The notes under the pieces: generated by a model | Seen by the model: the letters and a program-made list of their open reading frames with translations, nothing else | Told to the model about the DNA's origin: nothing | Database searches by the model: none | Assembly: GCF_020400655.1 (NCBI RefSeq) | Contig: NZ_JAINRC010000021.1 | Span: 103,853-167,852 of the forward strand | Direction of reading: 5' to 3' | From: Streptomyces spinosus | GTDB lineage: Bacteria > Actinomycetota > Actinomycetes > Streptomycetales > Streptomycetaceae | DNA length: 64,000 bases | In this document: piece after piece, positions 47,810 to 56,810 of the stretch | Layout of the letters: each line of letters opens with the position of its first letter | How positions within the stretch are numbered: position 1 is the first letter of the stretch | Program-made: the position numbers and the translations under genes

Positions 47810-48310
47810 TCAGCCTCCTGTCCGCGCGCTGTGGTCCTCGGTGACCAGGACCTTGCGCAGCAGGGCGATCAGGGTGGCGCGCTCGGCCGGGGACAGGTCG
47901 TGCAGGAAGGCCTCCTGGGAGCGTTCGGCCACGACCAGCAGCCGGCGCTGCAGGTCCTCGCCCCCGGGGGTGAGTTCGACGACCTGGCGCCGGCGGTCGG
48001 CGGGGTCGCGGGTGCGCCGGACCAGGTCCCGCTGCTCCAGGGTGTCGAGGTAGCCGACCAGGTGGCTGCGGTTGAGGGCGAGCCGGTCGGCGAGGACGTG
48101 CTGCGGGAGCGGGCCGAAGTCGGCGAGCGCCGTGAGCGCGGCGAAGTGGGGGAGCCTCAGGCCGTGCTCCGCGACCGCGGCGATCAGTACGTCGTGGCCG
48201 AGCCGGGCGACATGGCTGACCAGGTAGGAGGGCAGCGCGAGCAGGCTCGGCGGGCGGATCTCCGTGTCCGGCCGGGGGGTCTGCCCTCCGCAGTCCGAGG
48301 CGTCGTTCAT
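47810..48310 (-). CDS. MarR-family regulator of the adjacent exporter
   Basis: The 166-residue protein has the MarR winged helix: LTALADFGPLPQHVLADRLALNRSHLVGYLDTLEQRDLV and the wing RTRDPADRRRQVVELT. It is divergent from the MFS exporter with a perfect GTAAT-C-ATTAC palindrome between them, so it is most likely its ligand-responsive repressor. The start at 48310 (MNDASD) is chosen; ATG at 48322 is possible. Confidence 0.88.
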   Translation of the reverse strand: MNDASDCGGQTPRPDTEIRPPSLLALPSYLVSHVARLGHDVLIAAVAEHGLRLPHFAALTALADFGPLPQHVLADRLALNRSHLVGYLDTLEQRDLVRRTRDPADRRRQVVELTPGGEDLQRRLLVVAERSQEAFLHDLSPAERATLIALLRKVLVTEDHSARTGG

Positions 48311-48359
48311 GGAGCGCAGCATAACCACGGAAAGCGACTGGACGTAAGCATGTCGCGAT

Positions 48360-48370
48360 GTAATCATTAC
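48360..48370. promoter_or_regulatory. MarR-type palindrome GTAATCATTAC
   Basis: A perfect 5-1-5 inverted repeat lies in an AT-rich pocket 50 bases upstream of the MarR start and 89 bases upstream of the MFS start, a typical MarR operator position. Confidence 0.6.
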
Positions 48371-48458
48371 GACACGACACGATTTCGCGAGTGCCGGTGC
48401 TCGGCGTGTGGTGCCGCCCGCGCCCACGCACCCGCCGATCAGAGCGGAGGACCTTTCC

Positions 48459-49937
48459 ATGACCGATCCGACGACCACCCCGGCCCACCCGCCGGCCGCG
48501 GAGGCGCGGCGGGGCGTCGCGGCCCCGTTCACCGCCCTGCTGATCGCCGTGCTCTCCTTCTCCCTGATGCAGACGATGGTCGTGCCCGCACTCCCGGACC
48601 TGCGACGGGAGTTCGACGTGAGCACCACCGTGGTCTCCTGGGTGCTCAGCGCCTTCCTCCTCACGGCCTCGGTGGCCACCGCGCTGCTCGGCCGGGTCGG
48701 CGACATGTTCGGCAAGCGGCGCGTGCTCGTCGCCAGCCTCACCGTGTTCGCCGTCGGGACGCTGCTGGCTGCCCTGTCGGACTCGATCGGGCTGCTCATC
48801 GCCGCCCGCGCCGTGCAGGGGGTCGGCTCCGCCGCGTTCCCCCTCGCGTTCGGCATCGTCCGCGACCAGTTCCCGCGCGAACGCGTGCCCGTGGCCATCG
48901 GGCTCATCAGCTCGACGTTCGGGATCGGATTCGGCGTCGGGCTCGTCATTCCCGGCCCGATCGTCGACGCCCTGGACTGGCACTGGATCTTCTGGCTGGG
49001 CCTCGTCGTGATCGTCCTGGGCGTCCTCGCCGTCGTCACCTTCGTCGAGGAGTCGCCCGTCCGCTCCCCCGGCCGGATCGACTGGACCGGTGTCGTCCTG
49101 CTCAGCGCGGGTGTCGTCGCCCTGCTGCTCGCCATCAGCGAGGGCAAGTCCTGGGGCTGGGCGTCCGCGGGTGTGATCGGTCTGTTCGTGGCGGCGGTGC
49201 TGCTCCTGACGGTGTTCGCCCTGGTGGAGCGGCGCCTGTCCGAACCGCTCATCGACATGGAGTTGCTGCGCCGTCCGGCGGTCGCCGCCTCCCATGTCAC
49301 CGCGCTCATCATCGGTTTCGGGATGTACGGCGCGTTCACCCTGGTGCCGCTGCTGGCCCAGACCCCTCCGCAGGCCGGCTACGGGTTCGGCGCCTCGGTC
49401 ACCGGAGCCGGACTGTTCATGGTGCCCATGGCGGCCACCATGCTGGTCGCCAGTCCGCTCGCGGGCCGGATCGGTGCCGCCGTCGGCTTCAAGCTGCCCC
49501 TCGTCCTCGCCTGCCTGATCGGCGTCGTCGGCTTCGCCGTGTACGCCGGGGCCCATGACACCGAGTGGGCGCTGTACGTCGGTTCGGGCATCCTGGGCAT
49601 CGGCGTGGGCTTCGCCTTCGCGGCGCTCGCCAACCTCGTCGTCGCCGCGGTCGACCCCCGGCAGACCGGCGAGGCGACCGGCATCAACACGATCATGCGC
49701 ACCATCGGCGGATCGCTGGGCGCGCAGGTGTCCGCCTCGCTGGTGGCCTCCCACACCCTCGCCGGCAGCGGCCTGCCCGCGGAGTCCGGCTACACCACCG
49801 CCTTCGTGATGTCCGCGATCGCCCTGGGTGTGGCCACGCTGGCCGCGCTCTCCGGGCCGGGCACACTGTGGCGCACCCCGGCGAAGGCGGCCGCGCCGGG
49901 GCCCCGGCCCGAGACCAGCGGCCCCGCCGCGAGCTGA
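48459..49937 (+). CDS. MFS drug exporter, DHA2 (14-segment) type
   Basis: The 492-residue protein has fourteen hydrophobic segments. It carries LGRVGDMFGKRRVLV (loop 2-3 motif), QGVGSAAFPLAFGIVRDQFP and FGIGFGVGLVIPGPI (motif C of antiporters). Such exporters expel drugs or endogenous metabolites with protons. ATG at 48459 has GGAGG upstream. The gene for the luciferase-hemerythrin protein begins 15 bases after its stop, so the two probably share a transcript. Confidence 0.92.
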   Translation: MTDPTTTPAHPPAAEARRGVAAPFTALLIAVLSFSLMQTMVVPALPDLRREFDVSTTVVSWVLSAFLLTASVATALLGRVGDMFGKRRVLVASLTVFAVGTLLAALSDSIGLLIAARAVQGVGSAAFPLAFGIVRDQFPRERVPVAIGLISSTFGIGFGVGLVIPGPIVDALDWHWIFWLGLVVIVLGVLAVVTFVEESPVRSPGRIDWTGVVLLSAGVVALLLAISEGKSWGWASAGVIGLFVAAVLLLTVFALVERRLSEPLIDMELLRRPAVAASHVTALIIGFGMYGAFTLVPLLAQTPPQAGYGFGASVTGAGLFMVPMAATMLVASPLAGRIGAAVGFKLPLVLACLIGVVGFAVYAGAHDTEWALYVGSGILGIGVGFAFAALANLVVAAVDPRQTGEATGINTIMRTIGGSLGAQVSASLVASHTLAGSGLPAESGYTTAFVMSAIALGVATLAALSGPGTLWRTPAKAAAPGPRPETSGPAAS

Positions 49938-49952
49938 GGACGGGACACGCGC

Positions 49953-51587
49953 ATGACCGACTACGGGCACGACCTGCTCTTCGGCGCCGTACTGGTGCCT
50001 TCCTCCGGACAGCCGCACGACGCCGTGGCGTCGGCCCGGTCGGCGGAGCGGGCCGGGCTGGACCTGGTGAGCGTGCCGGACCACCCCTACCGGCCGGAGT
50101 TCCTGGACGCGTGGACGGTGCTGGCGAGCATGGCCGCCGTCACCTCCCGCGTCCGGGTCCTCCCCAATGTCGCCAACCTCCCCCTGCGGCCCCCCGCCGC
50201 CCTGGCCCGCGCCGCCGCGAGCCTGGACCTGCTCAGCGGCGGCCGGGTCGAACTCGGGCTGGGCGCGGGGGCGTACTGGGACGACATCGCCGCCGAGGGC
50301 GGTCCTCGGCGCACTCCGGGTGAGGCCCTGGCCGCCACCCGGGAGGCCGTCGGGGTGCTGCGCGCCCTGTGGTCGGGCCGTGGGCGGGTACGCAGCGACG
50401 GCAAGCACTACGCGCTCGACGGGGCCGCCGCCGGGCCGGCGCCCGCCCACGCCATCTCCGTGTGGATCGGCGCGGTGGGCCCCCGGATGCTGCGGCTGAC
50501 GGGCGAGCTGGCGGACGGCTGGCTGCCCAGCGTGCCGCACGTGCCGCCGGCCCGCCTCGCCGCGGGCCAGCGGCTCGTCGACGAGGGGGCCGCGGCCGCG
50601 GGGCGGGAGCCGTCGGCCGTACGACGGCTGTACAACCTCTCGCCCGGAGCGGCGGGCGGCTTCCCCCGGGGCGGTCCGCGCGACTGGCCCGAGCAGCTGG
50701 CCGCGCTCACCGTCGACGTGGGCACCAGCGCCTATCTGCTGCCCGCGCACCACCCGGAGCTGCTGCGGGTCTTCGGCGAGGAGGTCGCCCCGGCCACCCG
50801 CGCACTGGTCGCCGCGGCACGCGAGCGGCCCGCCGGGGCCGCCACACGGTCCGTGGCGTCCGTCGCGCGGTCCGTCGCGTCCGTCGGGTCCGGCGCGCCC
50901 GCCGCCTCCGGGCCGGCCGTCACCCCGCGCCCTCAGCAGCGTCCGGCCGCGGCGGGCGGCGCGGCGGCCGGAGGCTCCCTCTTCGTCGAACCCACGCCCG
51001 CGCCCGCCGAGTGGCTGAGCGACGAGCGACTGTGGGACGAGGAGCACCGGCCCACCGGCCCCGCCCCGGATCCACAGCGGCGCTACTCGCGCGCCCGGCA
51101 GGCCCCGGCCGGGAACCTGGTCGCCGCCCACGACCAGTTGCGCGCGGACCTGGCGCGGCTGCGTGAGATCGTCGACGAGGTGCTGGCGGAGACCCTGGAC
51201 CCCGGCGACGCCCGGTCGGGGCTCCAGGAACTGAGCCTGCGGCAGAACTCCTGGACGCTGGGCGCCTACTGCGCCTCGTACTGCCGGATCACGACCGTGC
51301 ACCACACCCGGGAGGATGAGGATCTCTTCCCGCACCTGCGGCGGGGAGACCCTCGGCTCGCGCCGGTGCTCGACCGGCTGACCGAGGAGCACCACGCCAT
51401 CCACGGGGTGATCGAGCGCATCGACCGTGAGCTGGTCGCCCGGATCGGGGGCGGGCCGGGTGCGGCGGTCCGTCCGGGGGGACTGCGCGCGGCGGTGGAC
51501 CTCCTCACCGACGCGCTGCTGTCCCATCTGGCCTACGAGGAGCGGGAGCTGATCGAGCCGATGGCCCGGCTCGGCACCGGCTGGTGA
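49953..51587 (+). CDS. Luciferase-like oxidoreductase fused to a hemerythrin domain
   Basis: The 544-residue protein has an F420/FMN luciferase-like barrel at residues 1-285 (LSGGRVELGLGAGAYWDDIA, VWIGAVGPRMLRLTG). A low-complexity Ala/Ser/Pro linker (about 290-345) follows, and then a hemerythrin HHE domain at 385-535. The diiron ligands are visible in AAHDQLR, TTVHHTREDEDLFPH, LTEEHHAIHG and LLSHLAYEERE. The luciferase half resembles F420-dependent enzymes; the hemerythrin half could sense or deliver oxygen. ATG 49953 lies 15 bases after the exporter. The fusion is uncommon. Substrate and role are unknown. Confidence 0.85.
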   Translation: MTDYGHDLLFGAVLVPSSGQPHDAVASARSAERAGLDLVSVPDHPYRPEFLDAWTVLASMAAVTSRVRVLPNVANLPLRPPAALARAAASLDLLSGGRVELGLGAGAYWDDIAAEGGPRRTPGEALAATREAVGVLRALWSGRGRVRSDGKHYALDGAAAGPAPAHAISVWIGAVGPRMLRLTGELADGWLPSVPHVPPARLAAGQRLVDEGAAAAGREPSAVRRLYNLSPGAAGGFPRGGPRDWPEQLAALTVDVGTSAYLLPAHHPELLRVFGEEVAPATRALVAAARERPAGAATRSVASVARSVASVGSGAPAASGPAVTPRPQQRPAAAGGAAAGGSLFVEPTPAPAEWLSDERLWDEEHRPTGPAPDPQRRYSRARQAPAGNLVAAHDQLRADLARLREIVDEVLAETLDPGDARSGLQELSLRQNSWTLGAYCASYCRITTVHHTREDEDLFPHLRRGDPRLAPVLDRLTEEHHAIHGVIERIDRELVARIGGGPGAAVRPGGLRAAVDLLTDALLSHLAYEERELIEPMARLGTGW

Positions 51588-51596
51588 ACCGGCCGG

Positions 51597-52463
51597 CTAC
51601 CGCGGCGCCTCGCCCGTCGCCACGGCGCGCGAGGTGTCCGCCGACCAGGCGGACCACGAGCCTGGGTAGAGGGCCGCGGTGGGCACGCCGGCCAGTTCCA
51701 GCGCCAGCAGGTCGTGGCAGGCGGTGACGCCGCTGCCGCAGTACACGACGACGTCGGTGCCAGGGGTGACGCCGAGGGCCGCGTAGTGCGCGGCCAGCCG
51801 CGCGGCCGGGGCGAAGCGGCCCTCGTCGGTGAGGTTGGCGGCCCAGGGGGCGCTGCGGGCCCCGGGGACGTGTCCGGAGCGCACGTCGCTGGGCAGCACG
51901 GTGGCGCCCGAGTACCGGTCGGGGGCGCGGGCGTCCAGGACGACGGCGGTGCCCGCGGCGAGCGCCGCCTCGACCTCGTCGGCCGACCGGAGGAGTTCCT
52001 TGGGCCAGGCCACCGGGGTGCGGCTCGCCGGCGCGGGGGCGACCGGCCCGGTCTCCAGGTCCCCGTCCCAGGCCTGGAGACCGCCGTCCAGCAGGGCGGC
52101 CCCGCCTCCGGTGCGGCGCAGCAGCCAGACCAGCCGTGCCGCGTAGGCGCCGCCGTTGTCGTCGTAGGCGACCACCGTCGTGTCGTCGCCGATGCCCAGC
52201 GCGCCCAGCGCTCGGGCGAACTCCCGCTCGTCGGGCAGCGGATGGCGTCCCCCCGACTCGCTGGGCGGCGCGGAGAGCACGGTGTCCACGTCGACCCACA
52301 CGGCGCCGGGCAGATGCCCCGCGAGGTGGGCCTCGCGTCCGTCGCGGCCGTCCAGGTACCAGCGGACGTCGGCCAGGACGATCCGCCCGCGGTGCTCCCG
52401 CACCCAGCCGGCGTCGACGACGGCGGACGGCGGTGCGGGGGGCGGTGCGGGGGAAACGGTCAT
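51597..52463 (-). CDS. Thiosulfate/3-mercaptopyruvate sulfurtransferase
   Basis: The 288-residue protein has two rhodanese domains. The first contains the inactive-type motif region GIGDDTTVVAYDDNGG; the second holds the persulfide Cys in VVVYCGSGVTACHD. HVPGARSAPW and the PGSWSAWSAD C-terminus are typical. The active loop CGSGVT is of the mercaptopyruvate type. ATG at 52463 follows GAGAGG. It is on the same strand as, and 79 bases from, the PPOX/luciferase/ABC operon, so a common role in sulfur-compound metabolism is plausible. Confidence 0.92.
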   Translation of the reverse strand: MTVSPAPPPAPPSAVVDAGWVREHRGRIVLADVRWYLDGRDGREAHLAGHLPGAVWVDVDTVLSAPPSESGGRHPLPDEREFARALGALGIGDDTTVVAYDDNGGAYAARLVWLLRRTGGGAALLDGGLQAWDGDLETGPVAPAPASRTPVAWPKELLRSADEVEAALAAGTAVVLDARAPDRYSGATVLPSDVRSGHVPGARSAPWAANLTDEGRFAPAARLAAHYAALGVTPGTDVVVYCGSGVTACHDLLALELAGVPTAALYPGSWSAWSADTSRAVATGEAPR

Positions 52464-52542
52464 GTGGGGGCTTCCTCTCGGATCAGGGCGGTGGCGGAGC
52501 CGTCGGCGGGTGGGGCGCGGTGCGTGTCCGGGGCGGCCGGGG

Positions 52543-52929
52543 TCATTCCTTGCGGTGGACGCGGTCGGGTTCCAGCCGGAGCAGCACCCGTTCGCCCTCG
52601 GCCTGCCGCACCCGGTCGCTGCCCGTCCACTTGCCGAAGGTGGTGCGGGCCAGCCGCAGCGCGGCCTCGCCGGGTTCGATGTCCACCACCCGGGCCCGGA
52701 CCTCGATGTACCGGCGGCTGTTCTCCGAGTCGAGCAGCAGGATGTTGACGCGGGGGTCGGCGAGCACGTTGCGGTACTTCTGCCGCGCGGTGTTGGTGCC
52801 GACGAGGATGTGCCGGCGGTCGGCGTGCGGCCACACGAGGCTCGTCTGCGGTCCGCCGTCCGGCATCAGCGTGGTGAAGACGCCGAGGGTCCGGGCCAGG
52901 GCGAGTTCACGGACGTCGTCGTCAAGCAC
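52543..52929 (-). CDS. PPOX-class F420/FMN-dependent protein
   Basis: The 128-residue protein is a split-barrel flavin/F420 enzyme: TLMPDGGPQTSLVWPHAD, NTARQKYRNVLADPRVNILL and RYIEVRARV. Members reduce F420-linked substrates or use FMN. GTG at 52929 overlaps the stop of the luciferase-like gene by 8 bases, making it the next cistron of the operon. Confidence 0.85.
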   Translation of the reverse strand: MLDDDVRELALARTLGVFTTLMPDGGPQTSLVWPHADRRHILVGTNTARQKYRNVLADPRVNILLLDSENSRRYIEVRARVVDIEPGEAALRLARTTFGKWTGSDRVRQAEGERVLLRLEPDRVHRKE

Positions 52930-53974
52930 CGGCCGCCACCCTGTCGTCCCGGCCCAGGGTGCGCACCTGGGGCAGTACCTCGGAGGCGACGAGTTCCGTC
53001 GCCGCCTGGACGTCGGCGTACGGCAGGCCGCCGACGTCGATGGCGAGCAGGTGCAGGTCGTGACCCCACAGCTCCTGCAACCGCCCGAGCCGGTCGACCA
53101 CTTCGGCGGGGCTGCCGCAGATCGCGGGGCCGTCGGGGCCGACGTAGGTGTCGAAGTCCGGCGGGGCCGGGGGACCGACGTCGCCGGGTTTCCTCACCGT
53201 CAGATACGTCTCGATGTAGGGGGCCCAGCGGGCGCGGGCCTCCTGCGAGGTCTCGGCGACGAACACGTGGCTGGCGGCGCCCAGCCGGCCCGTGGGCCCG
53301 GTCCGCCGCTCCTTCCAGAGCGCGCGGTAGGAGTCGAACACCGGGACGAAGACGTCGGGGCGGCGCGCCGTCGTGCCGACCACCAGGGGCAGCCCGTGGT
53401 CGACGGCCAGCCCGACCGACTCCGAGCCCACTCCCCCGCTGATCCAGAACGGCGGCCGGGGCTGCAGGGGGCGCGGCTGTACCAGCACGTTGTCCAGGGG
53501 CGGACGGAACCGCCCCTGCCAGGTCACCCGCTCCTCGGTCCACAGCCGCAGCAGCAGTTCGGTGTTCTCGCGTTTGCGGGCCGCCTTGGACTCGGGTGCC
53601 TGGCCGAAGACGGCGTACGGCTCGGGGAAGAAGGAACCGCCGACGACCATCTCGAGACGCCCGTCGGACAGCAGGTCCAGCAGCGCGTAGTCCTCCGCGA
53701 CGAGTACCGGGTCGCGGTTGGCGACCAGGGTGGTGCCGGTGGCCAGCCGGATGGTGGAGGTGTGTTCGGCGATCGCGGCCAGGACCAGCGCCGGGGAGGG
53801 GATGACGTCCCGCTCCCCGAAGTGGTGCTCTCCGAGGGTGTACCAGGAGAAGCCGAACCGCTCCGCCTCGGCCGCCGCCCGGACGACGTCCCGCAGCCGT
53901 TCCCGCTGGGTGAGGACGGTCCCGGTGACCGGGTCGGGCAGCAGGCTGCCGAAGGTGATGAGGCCTAGCTCCAT
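52922..53974 (-). CDS. Luciferase-like (LLM) flavin oxidoreductase
   Basis: The 350-residue protein matches bacterial luciferase-like monooxygenases: WYTLGEHHFGERDVIPSP, LLSDGRLEMVVGGSF and FWISGGVGSESVGLAV. These FMNH2- or F420H2-dependent enzymes oxidise small molecules, including organosulfur or polyamine compounds. ATG at 53974 has GGAGG and overlaps the stop of the ABC ATPase gene by 10 bases. Co-transcription with a dipeptide-type importer suggests it acts on the imported compound. Confidence 0.88.
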   Translation of the reverse strand: MELGLITFGSLLPDPVTGTVLTQRERLRDVVRAAAEAERFGFSWYTLGEHHFGERDVIPSPALVLAAIAEHTSTIRLATGTTLVANRDPVLVAEDYALLDLLSDGRLEMVVGGSFFPEPYAVFGQAPESKAARKRENTELLLRLWTEERVTWQGRFRPPLDNVLVQPRPLQPRPPFWISGGVGSESVGLAVDHGLPLVVGTTARRPDVFVPVFDSYRALWKERRTGPTGRLGAASHVFVAETSQEARARWAPYIETYLTVRKPGDVGPPAPPDFDTYVGPDGPAICGSPAEVVDRLGRLQELWGHDLHLLAIDVGGLPYADVQAATELVASEVLPQVRTLGRDDRVAAGA

Positions 53975-55881
53975 GGGGTGTCCTCCGTGGGACGGTCGTG
54001 GCGGTGCGGGGTGCGGGCGGCGGCTTCCCCCGGCGTCTCCCCCGGCTCCTCCTCCGGGACGTCCGGGGTGTCCGGATCGTGCGGAGTGTGCGGGTTCCGC
54101 CGTCCGGGTACGGCGGCCAGCAGTTCGCGGGTGTAGGGGTGCCGGGGTGTGCGCAGGACCTGGTCGGTGGCGCCTTCCTCGACGACGTGTCCTGCGCGCA
54201 GGACCGCGACGCGGTCGCTGACCTGTCCGACGACGGCCAGGTCGTGGGAGATGAACAGATAGGCCATCCCGTGGCGTTCCTGGAGTCCGAGCAGGAGTTC
54301 CAGGATCCTCGCCTGCACGGTCACGTCGAGCGCGGAGACCGGTTCGTCGCAGACCAGCAGGTCCGGGCCGAGGGCGAGGGCGCGGGCGATGGCCACCCGC
54401 TGGCGCTGTCCGCCGGAGAGCTCCGCGGCCCTGCGCCGCAGTACGTCCGCCGGCAGCGCCACGTCGTCCAGCAGCCGCCGTACGGTCGCGGCGCGTTGCG
54501 CGCGGTCGCCGACGCGGTGGTTGCGCAGCGGCTCGGTGAGCAGTTCCTCGACGGTGAAGCGGGGGTTGAGGGAGGCGTACGGGTTCTGGTGGACGAGCTG
54601 GACGCGGCGGTGCAGGCGGCGCCGGGCCGCGCCGCGTACCGCGGTGACGTCGACGCCGTCCAGCTCCACGGTGCCTGCCTCGGGCCGTTCCAGGCCGAGC
54701 ACCAGGCGGGCGGTGGTGGACTTGCCGGAGCCGGACTCCCCGACCAGGCCGAGGGTGCGGCCGCGCGGGATGTCGAAGCCGACTCCGTCGACGGCGAGGT
54801 GCCGGCGCCGGGGGCCGGGGCCGCGCAACGGGAAGGAGAGGGTGAGACCGCGCACCCGCAGCAGCACGCCGGGGTCCGGCGCGTCGCCGGACGGGCCGGC
54901 CGCGGACGCCGGGCCGGGTCCGGGGACCGGTGGTGCCGATCCGGACAGGGGGGCCGGCCGGGACCCGGGGGCCGGTCCCGGTGACGGCCGGGGCAGGGAC
55001 GTCGCCTCGGCGGGTGGCGCCGGCGGGGTGGCCGGGCGGGCGCGGGGGGTGAGACGGGGGACGTCGGCGAGCAGCCGGCGCGTGTACGGGTGCCGTGGGT
55101 CGGCGAGCACCTCCCGGGTCGGTCCGGCCTCCACGACCCTCGCCCGGGACATCACCACGACGTGCTGGGCCCGGTCGGCCACCACACCCAGGTCGTGGGT
55201 GATCAGCAGCACGGCGGTACCGGTGTCCGCGGCGAGTGCCTCCAGGTGGTCGAGGATCTGCCGCTGCACCGTCACGTCCAGGGCGGAGGTCGGTTCGTCC
55301 GCGACGAGCAGCCGGGGCCGGGCCGCGGTCGCCATCGCGATCAGCACGCGCTGGCGCATGCCGCCGGACAGTTCGTGCGGGTACTGGCGGGACCGCCGGG
55401 CGGGGTCGGGCAGTCCCGCCGCGGCGAGGAGGTCGACGGCCCGTTGCGCGGCGCCCCGCCCGGTGGCCAGGTGATGGACGCGCAGCACTTCGGCGACCTG
55501 CCGGCCGACCGGCTTCACCGGGTCCAGCGACACGCCGGGGTCCTGGGGCACGAAGCCGATGCGCCGGCCGCGTACGTCCCGCCACGCCCGCTCGCTCAGC
55601 CCGGTCAGTTCCTCGCCCTCCAGGCGGACGGAACCGTGCTCCACCCGGCCTCCCGGGGGCAGCAGGCCGATCACGGCGTGCGCGGTGGTGCTCTTGCCGG
55701 AACCGGACTCGCCGACGACGGCCGTGATCCGGCCCGGCGCCGCCGTCAGGTCGAGGCCGTCGACGGCGGTCCGGGTCCCGGCCGCCGTACGGTAGCCGAC
55801 CCGCAGGTCCGTGATCCGCAGCACCGGGGTGTCCTGCGACACGGCCTCGGGACGGGTCGTCCCGGCCGGTGCGGAGGTCAT
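53965..55881 (-). CDS. Fused dual ATPase of a dipeptide/nickel-type ABC importer
   Basis: The 638-residue protein carries two complete ABC ATPase domains equivalent to DppD and DppF in one chain. Each has Walker A GESGSGKSTTA, a signature (LSGGMRQRV and LSGGQRQRV) and Walker B with Asp-Glu-Pro. A Pro/Ala/Ser-rich linker of about 70 residues (near residues 270-340) joins them. ATG 55881 overlaps the DppC-type gene (ATGA). It powers uptake by the permeases upstream. The last residues are hydrophilic and Thr/Pro-rich. Confidence 0.92.
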   Translation of the reverse strand: MTSAPAGTTRPEAVSQDTPVLRITDLRVGYRTAAGTRTAVDGLDLTAAPGRITAVVGESGSGKSTTAHAVIGLLPPGGRVEHGSVRLEGEELTGLSERAWRDVRGRRIGFVPQDPGVSLDPVKPVGRQVAEVLRVHHLATGRGAAQRAVDLLAAAGLPDPARRSRQYPHELSGGMRQRVLIAMATAARPRLLVADEPTSALDVTVQRQILDHLEALAADTGTAVLLITHDLGVVADRAQHVVVMSRARVVEAGPTREVLADPRHPYTRRLLADVPRLTPRARPATPPAPPAEATSLPRPSPGPAPGSRPAPLSGSAPPVPGPGPASAAGPSGDAPDPGVLLRVRGLTLSFPLRGPGPRRRHLAVDGVGFDIPRGRTLGLVGESGSGKSTTARLVLGLERPEAGTVELDGVDVTAVRGAARRRLHRRVQLVHQNPYASLNPRFTVEELLTEPLRNHRVGDRAQRAATVRRLLDDVALPADVLRRRAAELSGGQRQRVAIARALALGPDLLVCDEPVSALDVTVQARILELLLGLQERHGMAYLFISHDLAVVGQVSDRVAVLRAGHVVEEGATDQVLRTPRHPYTRELLAAVPGRRNPHTPHDPDTPDVPEEEPGETPGEAAARTPHRHDRPTEDTPWS

Positions 55882-56810
55882 GGGCGTTCTCCTCGGGTCT
55901 CCAGGATCCTCGACAGCCGGTTCGCGGCGAGGACCACGGCGGTCACGACCAGGCTGGGCAGCGTCGTCAGCCACCACGCCGTGGCGAGGTAGTTGCGGCC
56001 GTCGGCGACCAGGGCGCCCCACTCCGGGGCGGGCGGCGGCTCCCCGTAGCCGAGGAAGCTGAGGCTGGCGATGGCCAGCACGACCAGCCCGAAGTCCAGC
56101 GCGGCGAGGGCCAGTACGGGGCCGACGGCGGCGGGCAGGACGTAGCGGAACAGCACGCGCCACCAGCGGGAGCCGAGCAGCATCGTGGCCTCGACATAGC
56201 CGGCCGTGCGCACCCGCAGCACCTCGGCCCGCATCACGCGGGCGAACGCGGCGACGCTCGTGACACCGACGGCGACGGCCACCTGGACGGTGCCGAAACC
56301 GATGGCGGCGACGATGGTCAGCGAGAGCAGGACCGGCGGCACCGAGAGCATCACCTCGACCAGCCGCATGATCACCGCGTCCGCCCACCGGCCGAAGGAT
56401 CCGGCGGCCAGGCCCAGCAGGATGCCGACGACCAGGGCCACGGCGATGGCGACGACCGTCGCCCGCAGCGACAGGGACGCCCCGTGCACCACCCGGGCGT
56501 ACACGTCCCGGCCGAGCTGGTCGGTGCCGAAGAGATGTGCGCCGCTCGGCGGCCGGAACCGCTCGGCCGGTGTCCCGGCGGTGGGGCTCTGGCCGGTGAA
56601 CCACTCGGGGGCGACCGCCCAGCCCAGCACCAGCAGGAGCACCAGGACGGACAGGACCGCGCCGGGCGAGCGCGGCACGTGCCGGAGCGTGGCGCCGCGC
56701 ACGCCCCGCAGGCGGCGGCCGGCCACGGCACCGAAACCGGACGACACCGGCGCGTCATCGGCCGGGGTCCGGTCGGCCACGGCGCCGGGGGCCGTACCGT
56801 GGCCGCTCAT
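55878..56810 (-). CDS. ABC permease, DppC type
   Basis: The 310-residue protein has six membrane segments, an N-terminal cytoplasmic extension of about 45 residues, HLFGTDQLGRDVYARVVHGA and the EAA-like GYVEATMLLGSRWWRVLFRYVLP. It pairs with the DppB-type subunit encoded just before it, with a 4-base overlap at each end. Confidence 0.9.
   Translation of the reverse strand: MSGHGTAPGAVADRTPADDAPVSSGFGAVAGRRLRGVRGATLRHVPRSPGAVLSVLVLLLVLGWAVAPEWFTGQSPTAGTPAERFRPPSGAHLFGTDQLGRDVYARVVHGASLSLRATVVAIAVALVVGILLGLAAGSFGRWADAVIMRLVEVMLSVPPVLLSLTIVAAIGFGTVQVAVAVGVTSVAAFARVMRAEVLRVRTAGYVEATMLLGSRWWRVLFRYVLPAAVGPVLALAALDFGLVVLAIASLSFLGYGEPPPAPEWGALVADGRNYLATAWWLTTLPSLVVTAVVLAANRLSRILETRGERP

Noticed and set aside
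47673..51527. 1284-codon open frame on the minus strand
   Set aside because: It runs antisense through the MarR, MFS and luciferase-hemerythrin genes and its product is low-complexity; it is a GC-bias shadow.
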